Below, one piece after another: positions 54,541-64,000 of a DNA stretch of 64,000 nt (position 1 is its first letter; the number at the start of each line of letters is the position of its first letter). The translations under genes and the position numbers were made by a program. The notes beneath the pieces are model-generated. The model saw only the letters and a list, made by a program, of their open reading frames with translations. It searched no databases and was not told the DNA's origin. The stretch is from Eretmocerus hayati (lineage: Eukaryota; Arthropoda; Insecta; Hymenoptera; Aphelinidae), in the NCBI GenBank assembly GCA_029851415.1, contig CM056743.1, positions 66,184,186-66,248,185 on the forward strand. The letters are read 5' to 3'.

Positions 54541-57200
54541 TACCAGATAGTTTTCGAACGACAAAAAAATGAGAATCCCACTCCTACAATACCCGGAAAA
54601 AAAAATTGAAACGCTGCCGACACGAGCCGACATCTTTTGGGGAAGCGTATCAGAATCAGCCAGTAATCCTTCTCGACTCGGCATGTTCGAAGCCCACGCT
54701 GAAACACCTCAGACTTTCCAAAGTACTCCAAGACATCATTCTCCATGTAAATTTTGCTGTTGAATCTGAATTTGGAGTGACACCGATGACTGGTTGCGAT
54801 CTAAATGCCGAAAGATGAGAATTTTCGACAGCAAAACTTCTTTTTTAGTCACTCTTTACTCATTTTCTCTCTACCCAGCAGCTCAATGAGCCACGAAAAA
54901 TCTCCAAAATACTCATATCTATAGAAAATTCCATGGGGATTCGATTGTCGACCTCGTTTTTGCGTTAGAAAATTCTCCAGGTGCTGAATTTTGGAATTTT
55001 TTGATTCTATCCCGGAATTTATTCATAACGTCTCTGTTACAAAGCTTCGTTGTGATAGGTTTGGAGTCTCAAAGTATCTGAAAATATCATTTTCGATGTG
55101 AAATTTGCTGCTGAATCCGAATTTGAAGTGATATCAATGATTTGTTGCGATCTAGATGCCGAAAAATGGAGATTTTCGACATCAAAAACCCTTTTTAGTC
55201 ATTCTTTCCTCATTTCTTCTCTTCCCAGCAGCTCAATGAGCCACAAAGAATTTTCGAAATAATCATATCTTCATACAATTTTATGGGGAATCGATTGTTG
55301 ACCTTGGTTTTGCGTTAGGGAATTCTCCAAGTGCTGATTTTTCGAATTTTTTCATTCTATCCCCGAATTTATTCATGATGTCTCTGTACCAAAGCTTCGT
55401 TGTGATAGGTTTAGAGTCTCAAAGTATCTGAAAATATCATTTTTGATGTGAAATTCGCTGCTGAATCCGAATTTAGAGTGATATCAATGATTTGTTGCGA
55501 TCTAGCTGCCGAAAAATGGAAATTTTCGACAACAAAACCACTTTTTCAGTCATTTTTCCCTCATTTCTTCTCTTCCCAGCAGCTCAATGAGCCACAAAGA
55601 ATTTCCAAAATACTCATATTAATATCAAATTCTATGGGGAACGGATTTTCACTCTGGAAATTTGGATTGGCCCTGGGTTCGTGAAATTTAGCTCTGTCGG
55701 TGAGTGTGACACCGAGGAAGTTCAAACATAGTCCTAAGAGTTCTTTATAATCGTCACGAGGTAGACTCCCATTGAGATATTATGTTATGAATTGAATAAT
55801 GTCCTCCCTTTCTTAGAGCAGTTCTACATATCTTATGGATCCGCGCTCAGCCTGAGTTACTGAAGTAAATGCTGAATCCAACTAGCAGCGTAATTGCTTC
55901 ATAACTCATGGTACACGGCATTTCCCATAATTATTCGAATCCTCGAGGAATCAGGTGCCACCAAAATATGAATCGACACCCAAACAAGCAGTTCTGCAAA
56001 AATCCTGGAGTTTTTTCTGTTGTTTTCTAACTTGACATTGAGCCAAGAGTTGTTGAACTCATCAGGAACCATTCTTGTCATCTTGAGCAACGAGAATGTA
56101 CCCTTGCCGTGTCAGAGATTACAGCCCCTCTAATCCCTGACCGTGTTCGTCAGTGCGTAAGTGCAGCGACAGACGCCACAATTGTGGTTCTTTATTGCTC
56201 AAACTGACAAAGATGATTCCTAATGAGTTGAAAGGGTTGAGTTATTAAGATCTGATGGCGAGCATTTATAGGAAATTATTCTCGTTTCATTCATCAGGTC
56301 CCACGCTAAAATATCGCCCACGATAGGTGGAATGACTCCATCACTTATTCATCAGAGGTTGGGACACAAGCAGTTGATTGAGCGATTAGGCTGCAAAGTT
56401 GGGACTCAATCTTGGTGTTTTTTTCAGATTCTTCACGAACTTTTTTCTCCTCAACTTCCACGGGATTATTAGTGGGCAGTTTTGAGACGATTCAACTTTG
56501 GATGTGACGTTCCGAGTACAATTTTGGGATAATTTGGTGGTTCCAGGAGGAGAAATTCCAGATTAAGATTGTTCAATTCCGAGTGGATCTGCTCCTATGT
56601 GATTTTTCAAGCGCAATGGACGAATAAGATCAAAAGATAGGACAAGAATTGATGGAAAAAGTCAAGCATGGGATCGGAAGATTCCCGAATATCGGCATTT
56701 GGACAGTTTTCTACAGCGAAACCGCGGACGCCAATCGGTTTCCCGTGAAATTATACATGAGGACGAGTATTTGGGAGATTTTTTGTGACTAACTGAGCTG
56801 CTGGGAAATGAGAAAATGGGGGGGAAAAAGACTGGAGCAGAAGTATCGTCGTCAAAAATGTTCATTATCTGGCATCGAGATCGCAACAAATCATCGCTAT
56901 CACTTCAAATTCGGATTCAGCAGCAAATTTCACATCGAAAATGATGTCTCGGAGTACTTTGAAAACTCTAAGGTGCTTCAGCGTGGGCTTTGAACATGCC
57001 GAGACGAGATGGATTAGTAGCTGATTTCGATACATTTTCTCTAAAAAATGTCGGCTCATGTCGACACGGCTTAACCTTTTTTCCCGGGTATTGTAGGAGT
57101 GATATTCTCATTTTTTTCGTCGTTTGGAAACAATCTGCAGGGCACCCGTCAAGATGAAAAAATGTTGAGAAATAAGGGACACCCTAATGCACATGTCTAC
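54490..57200. repeat. Inverted repeat enclosing a 350-bp tandem array
   Basis: 54490-54830 is inverted with 56860-57200 (TGAGAATCCCACTCCTACAATACCCGG-like block, GCTGCCGACACGAGCCGACAT, CATGTTCGAAGCCCACGCTGA). Between the arms, at 54740-55690, CAGCAGCTCAATGAGCCAC recurs near 54878, 55228 and 55576, a period of about 350 bp. The rest (55700-56780) is unassigned. Confidence 0.75.
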
Positions 57201-57750
57201 TTCAGGACCGATCGAGACTATTCCGCGGTTCTCGCACGTGCGACCTTGATCCCCTCTACCGTGAGTGCCAGAGAAGACCGATCTGAAAGACGCGATCTTG
57301 AACTGCGATTCGCCCTACCACTATTGGAAACTAACATCCGTGTTATTTTAGATGGCAGAAAAAAGCAATATGGCCGAATCCTAAATCTCTCCCGTAAGAA
57401 TAACACGGAGGAAAGATAAAAGCGCTTATCGAATGTCAGCTCCCAATAAGATTCTGGTCCTTCAGCCATTTGTGACCCAGAGAATTATTCAAATTTTCTC
57501 GGTGGAGCTGAAGCGATTTCCGTCTTCAGAAACCTTCGATGCAATTTCATCAATCTCAGTGATTCAACCATATATCTCTGAATACTGTATCACCAGGAAG
57601 CGTAAGTTCCCCAGACCTATTACCCAAGGCAATCCGCCCTCTTACTATTCCAACCTGCTCTCTAGGCCATATCCGACTCAAAGAATCATCCAGAATCTTT
57701 TGGATGAGCCGACGCACATGTTCACTCCAGAAACATGCAACGTGCGATCA
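57200..57750 (+). repeat. 400-bp array, second block
   Basis: Array text resumes in plus orientation: GTGCCAGAGAAGACCGATCTG, TACTGTATCACCAGGAAGCG near 57580 and GCAATCCGCCCTCTTACTATTCC. One and a half units are present. Confidence 0.65.
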
Positions 57751-59140
57751 GTAGTGCATCATTGACCGGCAAAAGTGCAATGCCGGTATGTGTTATTTTT
57801 CGACCTTATTCGTATTTGACTTCAACTGAATGAAAAAATACGCTACCGATTCGCAACTCGTTAACATTCGCAATTCTCATAAGACACTAGATTCTTATTA
57901 TAATCGATTTGCCTTAGCCTGCTACTGAAAAATGTTGTTAGTATTTCAAGATCATTGGGGTTCAAGTGAAGGGTTGAAGTTGTGGTTGAATGAATTATAA
58001 CTCAAGCAAATAGAATGAAACATAGGTAAAATTGATTGATAATTCTGCTCGATGGACTGTCTTTTCAGATATTTCATAGATAATCATACTATAAATTCAT
58101 AACTTGATCACAGTAAAACTTTATCATTCGTTGACAATAAATCTTGGTCAAACTGCAGAATATTCTAAAAACAATCTGGAACATTTCATGACGAAGAATG
58201 TACGTAAACCTTTATAATTATACCTTTGAATCGAACTATTTTTCCATGCAAATTATACTATATCAGTGACGCTATTGAAAATGACTCGAAAATAGAGCGT
58301 TTCGAAAGATCCATTTTTCCCCTTGATAATCGGATTTTACTGGGCAATTTTGGAAGCTTTTTGGTATTGGGTAAGCATTCCTCTCGGCTCGGTTATCAAG
58401 TTATGGTGTAAGAAAAATGGGGTTAGTCGCGAGTCGCGGGTTGAAATCTAGGGTCTGGGGCCTATATGTCCTAGTGCATCAACTAGATTTCGGCGAGAAG
58501 AAGAATAATTTTCATGAGGAGTCTATCCCCTGTGTGGAATAGCGCATCGCTGCATGTTTTACTCTCACCTGGGACTATTGCGATACTGAGGGTACTGGGC
58601 CGATGTTGATGACGGTTTTACCCAAGAAGTGTGGACCCGAGTTTGGCGATCTTCCCCAGGGTGGCGGTGTGCGAAAAGTCTCCCCTGCAGATGGGTGTGA
58701 CCGATCGTTGCCCCAGCTGATGATTCCCGCGTGGTCGTCTTGTCCAGCCCTTAGCACGCAGTCCTCGAGGCATCTCGCGCTCGCGATCGCGGAACCTCCG
58801 AATTCTCCTACTTCTAAGAATTCGGTGGCTCGCGGTCGCCGCTTGCGCTGTCATTCATTCTCATGCATTGCCATAGACAAAGTCGCGCATACTTATTACC
58901 CATGCGTCATGCTTACGGTCGTTATTATCCTTTTCACACACTTTCATTCAAATTCAACGCGGTGAATTTTAAATACTTCGAGTAGATTAGTTGAATGTTT
59001 TCACCGATTGATGAATGAATCATTAGTAAAACCATAACCTGGAATTAGTAAATTTGTTATTTGATTACTACCCAAATTATTATTAATCCATTCGGCTTTA
59101 TGATTCTGTTGAGTTTTTGCAGTGCAAAAATGCAAAAAGT
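57751..59140. other. Unassigned DNA splitting the 400-bp array
   Basis: AT-rich DNA to 58420, then a GC-richer segment to about 58860 with GATCTTCCCCAGGGTGG and GGTTTTACCCAAGAAG. It could be an inserted element or leader fragment, but I recognise no protein or repeat partner. Confidence 0.4.
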
Positions 59141-61022
59141 TCGCAGGGTTGCAAACAATCGAGACTATCCTGTAGTTCTCGTCGAGGCGGTCAACAATTC
59201 CTGCACCAAATGGGGCAGAGGTACACAGACCACGAGACCCGATCCTGTACGGCAATTCGCCATTTCACTATTCCACCCTGCTCTTTGGGTCATTTCCGAC
59301 CCCATCGATCATCCCCGAACTTCCGAAGGAGCCGACGCACATAACACCTCAGTACCAATCGGGACTATCCGATGGTTCTCGTAGATGTAACCATATATCC
59401 CCCTACCAAAAGTGCCAGGAGATACCAAATTACGAGCAGTAGTCTTGCACTTCAATACGCCCTTTTGCTAATCGATTCTGCACTTTGGGCCATTCTCGAC
59501 CCAGAAAATCATCCAAATTTTTTCGGCCATCCGATGCGAGTTCCAATTTCAGAAACCTTAGATACATACCCTCAAATCTGAGTGATGCAACCATATATCT
59601 CTGAATACTGTATCACCAGAAAGTGTAAGTTCTCTTCTCACTTTTTCGGCTATCCGCTCTTTTATTATTCCATACTGCTCTCTGGACCGTATGCGACTCA
59701 AGAAATAATTCCGGAACCTTCGAAAGAGCCGGTGCTTGTATCCACTTCAGGACCACTCGAGACTATTTTGTGGTTCTCGCAGTTGCGACCATAATTTCCT
59801 CTACCGAAAGCGCCGGAGAAGACCGATCTAAGGGACACGATCTTGTCCTGCAATTAACCCTCTTACTGATCGATTCTGCTCTTTGGGCCGGTCTCGACCT
59901 AGAGAATCATCCAAATTCTTTCGATCAAGCCGATACGAATTTCGTCTCAAAAACCTTCGCTACGATTTCATCAATCTCAGTGATGCACCCATGTGTCTCT
60001 GGATACTGTATCACCAACCAGCATAAGGTCCCCAGACCCATTCTTCAGGGCAATCCGCCCTTCTACTATCCCATTCCGATCTCTTAGCCATATTTGATCT
60101 GAGAAATCATCCCGAATTGTTCGGATGAGCCGACGCACATGTTCACTTCAGAAACAATCGAGACTATCCTATACTACTCGCCGATGCGATCAATAATTCC
60201 TGTACCGCATGGGCTAGAGAAGCACAGTCGACGGAACCCGATTCTGTACGGCAAGTCGCCCTTTCACTATTCTGACTTCCTCTTTGGGTCTTATTTGACC
60301 TTATTCGACCTCAATAATCATCCCCGAACCTCCGGAGGAGCCGATTTACATGCCACTACAGGACCAATCGAGACTATCCTGTGGTTCTCGTCGATGTTAC
60401 CACATATTCTCCTTCTAAAGGTGCCAGAGAAGACCGGATAAGGAAGAGTCGTCTCGTACTGCAAACCGGCCACTCACTGTCCGATTCTGCTCTTTGGACC
60501 ATTCTTGACCCAGGAAATCATTCAAATTTTTTCGGTAATCCCATGCGAGTTCCGACTTCAGGATCCTTAGATAAATTCTCTTGAATCTGAGTTCTGCAAC
60601 CATATGTCTCTGGATACTGTATCACCAGGAAGCGTAGGTTCTGTACTCCCACTTTTCGGCTATCCGCTCTTTCACCATACCATACTGTTTTCTGGACCGT
60701 ACACGACTCAAAAATCATTCCGGAACCTCCGAAGGAACCGATGTCCATGTCTACGTCAGGACCAATCGAGACTATTTCGTAGTTCTCGTAGATGCGACCA
60801 GAATCTCCTCAACCGAAAGTGCCGGAGAAGACCGATCCGAGGGACGAGATTTTGTCCCGAGAATGAACTCTCTCACTGATCGACCGGTTTCGACCTAAAG
60901 AATCATCCAAATCCTTTCGATCAAACCGATGCGAATTTCGTCATCAGGAACCTTGGATACGATTTCATCAATCTCCGTGATGCAACCATATGTCTCTGGA
61001 TACTGTATCACCTGGTAGCGTG
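59140..61022 (+). repeat. 400-bp array, third block
   Basis: The marker TACTGTATCACC occurs near 59608, 60008, 60613 and 60998, spacings of about 400, 605 and 385 bp, consistent with units built of two halves of about 200 bp. Units differ by many substitutions, so the array is old and not homogenised. Confidence 0.72.
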
Positions 61023-61084
61023 ATGTTGTCACTGGGGAGTTTCTGGTGTCAGGAAATCAGGGCTTAGGTCCATTTAAAGATTCT

Positions 61085-61305
61085 GTTGGAAATTTAGCTA
61101 TACGATCGTATATGCGATCGAGCATACTATCGTGCACACGATCGAGCACACGATCAAGCATACGATCGTGCATACGATCGTGCATGAGATTCACGGACAC
61201 GACCGCATGCATGGTCGTATGCCCGATCGTATGCTCAATCGCGTACACGACCATATGCTCGATCGTGTGCACGATCGTATGCCCGATCGTATTCACGAAG
61301 GTACA
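61085..61305. repeat. 12-bp CGATCG palindromic array
   Basis: A word of the form ACGATCGTGCAT repeats about 17 times at mainly 12-bp spacing. The left half runs in one orientation and the right half in the other, so the whole also forms an imperfect palindrome centred near 61200. The unit itself contains the palindrome CGATCG. The 4-codon period gives false His/Asp/Arg frames on both strands. Confidence 0.88.
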
Positions 61306-61309
61306 TTTG

Positions 61310-62696
61310 ATTATGAATTTCTTATCAAATCGTGGAAGGAAACAGAAAGCTACAGTCGCTCGCTGAATCAAATTGGTAATATCGAAGTAGTTTGACTATA
61401 TTTCCCGTCATGTTGGCAAATATTCCGTCCGATATCTGTCAATGATAGCCATTCCATTCGAATAAATTGGATTCAGGAAGAATATATGAGAGTGTGCTAT
61501 TCTATGGTCTTCATTCGTTACATGGACGTTTCGAACTCCACCAGTTTGTGTGCAAAATCAACTTTTAACAAAGATTGGTACATAAGCGAATAAATACGCG
61601 CTTCACAGAAATTTATTGGTTCATACATACGCGTTCGAAATTATTACATTTGAACGTGGTGCAAATTTCAACTGACATACTTACCTATGAACATCAAACA
61701 AAATTATTGATATCTCTCAAGTCTTTCCTGAAGATATGATGAATGAGTTATGATCACAGTTATGTCATGAAAATAAAACATTTCATCTACATGTATCAGA
61801 ACAATCAGTGACGAATCAGAGGAAACACTATACTCTCTCATTCGTGAATTCTTCTTCACGATTTCGAGAGATTTTGAGAGAAGGTCTGATACAAATCCTT
61901 CATAGATGCATACAGAATGCCTCTGGAAGGGAAAAGAGCCACTTCGGAAACGACGCATCCATTTCAATTGACACAATAATCTCCTCATTGATCCATTTTA
62001 TGATCTACCTAATCATAGGATCTCTACGAAAATCACATCAAATTATCTTGGATATTCAAGACTCGAATCAAGATATCAAGAAAGAATTCGTCGAGGAGAT
62101 GATTTTCCGAATCACCCCATACTGATTGCCCATTCAAGAGTCTTGAGGAGTTTCCTCAAATCCCTGGAAGAGCACTGATATCCCAATATTCAACAAATCT
62201 ATCACAACTGATTAGTAGTTCTGCTCTCAATTGGCTGTCTAGCTCAGGCCAGAATTGAAGAAAAAGGAGCAGCTCTTCATTAACACTCTCCTCTCCACTC
62301 TCTTCTTGATCCTCTTGTCCCAGATCCCAGTGTTTACACCAGATCTAAAAGGCGCGAGAAGTAATATCAATAGATAATGAGACAACGACATCAAATTAAC
62401 TAAAGCCGATATTCCCATCTTATTGTGGAGGCAGCAGAGATTTCTGGCAATATGGTTGGAACAACTTGTGAGTGGTATAGAATTATGACTCTGATGGGTT
62501 AATGAATAACATACTTGATACTTACTTCATACTGATACTGATTCATACTTGACACTGAGATGACTCTTCTATAGCCAGTTTGACTAGTTCGAAGCTTGGA
62601 ATTTCAAATTGATCTCCGATTATTATTTAGTTATAGTACCGGGTACTACTCATACCTGAGTTCAACATGGAATATATTTCCAACACTTGAATGGTG
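61310..62696. other. Unassigned DNA
   Basis: The longest frame (61808-62125, plus, 105 codons) has a hydrophobic stretch near IISSLIHFMIYLIIGSL, but no recognised family, and a minus-strand frame overlaps it. No repeat partner was noticed elsewhere in the window. Confidence 0.4.
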
Positions 62697-63845
62697 CAAT
62701 GTCTGCAATTTTCAGATAATTTTAAAAGTTTTAAAAGTAAGAATTTACAGTCAGCCGCTTGTGTAGATGACCATCAGACCAGTCGTGTAAGTAGAATCAT
62801 ATGTGTTGGTGTTGGTAAAGCTAATACTAACCCATATATGCTTGCAATTTTGTGTATTAACCACCGTGCATATATGTATGCACGTTAGATCAATTCCATC
62901 GCATCGCTCGTCATAACATATATCTAAAGCCGATATGGATCCATACCCTTTCCAATCGATTCTTCATCGATTCACTTATACTATAATTCACCCAATCGGT
63001 CCCGATATTCGGAAAGATATTTGCCTGTAATGGTAATTACGCGTGTCTATGTCGACGCAGGATCCAAGCCGCCGAAAAGTGTCTCGAAGTGGGGCTCTGG
63101 CCGTCCGAGGGTATGTGAATCGCTGCACGAGCAATGCTCGCTCTCTTACGCTCTCTTGCTCCTGAAAAGCCAAAGTGGCAACACTTCCAAAAATCCAGAT
63201 ACCCTCGAACGAGTAGGTCTCCCCGAGATACAAGTAAGTCATTGCCCGGATGCGATATTGTGTTAGAACATAAAAATTCCACCATAAGACATCCTCGAGA
63301 TGTATTTGGAATGGGATAGGCAAAAATCGCGGCCTCGGTACGAATAAACCTGCTTAGACAGGGACGAACTACTTGGGCATTGAATTAGCTCGCGTTGGCT
63401 CATAAATATAAAATCCAGGCACACTGCCAAGCGTGAGTCGGCCGTCTCTTTACCCAGGATGGGGAATTGACTCACGACCGACCAGCATTACCCAGTGCTT
63501 ATGGATCGAGTAGGTTTTCACAGATAGGAAATTTTGCCGTGTCCGCGCCAGAAAACCATCTTTTTATAATTCGAATCTGTGCGATGAGCCGAAAATCACG
63601 CGTCTTCGAGTCTTTGCATAGGTCCGAACATCGGCACATAATACTTCATTACACACAAATTCAATAGGAAATTTGGTAGGGAACAGATCACACTGGTTAT
63701 ATGTTACAGATAGACGAAGCAGTTAATATACAAATATTACATATAAAATCTTATAGAATCATGAAATCATCAATATATGGACAATTTCTATTATTTTCTA
63801 TATACACGGTTGAGACTGTGGTTTGAAATATAATTAGAATCAATC
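62697..63845 (-). repeat. Main right arm of giant inverted repeat
   Basis: This is the reverse complement of 8575-9738 with scattered substitutions and small indels. It starts at GTCTGCAATTTTCAGATAA and continues past CCTCGAACGAGTAGGTCTCC and GGATGGGGAATTGACTCACG to GGTTTGAAATATAATT. Confidence 0.85.
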
Positions 63846-64000
63846 AATGATCAAGTTAATCGAACGACAATCTTTTCATGAGGAATCATCATGATAATTT
63901 TCTTCCCCAATATTATTTTAACTATTTTCAGGTCCTCCCTTTCTAAATTTTTGCATGATTGCCACTTGAATAGACACAATATTGATTAGAAAGTAGTGTT
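63846..64000 (-). repeat. Outer right arm, carrying the empty TTAA site
   Basis: The reverse complement of 4126-4276. The unoccupied TTAA at 63856-63859 corresponds to the site where the left arm holds the 4.29-kb element. Similarity continues to the window edge. Confidence 0.82.

Noticed and set aside
61808..62125. 105-codon frame with a hydrophobic helix
   Set aside because: No family recognised, an overlapping antisense frame of similar length, and AT-rich composition that readily gives hydrophobic runs.

Overview
The window looks like repeat-dense nuclear DNA of an arthropod, most likely an insect. It is AT-rich, two genes have short GT-AG spliceosomal introns, and the mobile elements are animal types: AP-endonuclease/RT non-LTR retrotransposons, DDE transposases, and an ORF1 with an FP25K-like C-terminus of the kind common in insect retrotransposons. 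I find no recognisable single-copy host gene, rRNA, CRISPR or bacterial feature. Almost everything that can be explained is transposable elements inserted into one another, and several insertions can be proved from target-site duplications (TSDs) or from an empty second copy of the site.

Layout. 1-4.1 kb: an inverted-repeat element and unassigned DNA. 4.1-9.7 kb: one arm of a very large inverted repeat whose partner is 62.7-64 kb; a 4.29-kb TTAA-flanked element with two inverted 29-bp minisatellites sits in the left arm and is absent from the right. 9.8-10.9 kb: five degenerate units of about 248 bp. 11-18 kb: LTR-like remains, duplicated modules and a 3.06-kb element with TGTGACG/CGTCACA ends and an AACA TSD.

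18.1-28.8 kb: a broken DNA transposon. Roughly 365-bp terminal inverted repeats beginning CACGGCG enclose a decayed gene whose N-terminus resembles the zinc-binding N-terminus of RAG1 and whose later blocks (VDGGRGSLK, TDLKL, PCTWC, ELHLLLG, SVTPK, SEQAFES) come in one linear order although they are spread over 9 kb. The gaps are later insertions: an RNase H-bearing non-LTR fragment, a block of several elements, a 120-bp MITE and an inverted-repeat element.

29.1-32 kb: an inverted-repeat element with a 20-bp minisatellite. 33.5-50.2 kb: a second large DNA transposon with terminal inverted repeats of about 1.2 kb and a seven-exon transposase gene (Cys-rich N-terminus, DDE_Tnp_4-like catalytic domain, C-terminal SWIM zinc finger). 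Between its left repeat and its gene lie three 5'-truncated non-LTR retrotransposons in the same orientation, each starting directly after a (TC)n tract and ending in (ATCT)n or (AATC)n followed by TC-rich sequence. In the third one ORF1 and ORF2 share a frame and are separated by a single UGA-CUA, and ORF2 has no AUG ahead of its first endonuclease motifs.

50.3-52.1 kb: an inverted repeat with a tRNA-like Pol III unit in each arm. 52.8-61 kb: degenerate tandem arrays (about 400 bp and 350 bp units). 61.1-61.3 kb: a 12-bp CGATCG palindromic array. 62.7-64 kb: the right arm of the giant inverted repeat, running off the window.
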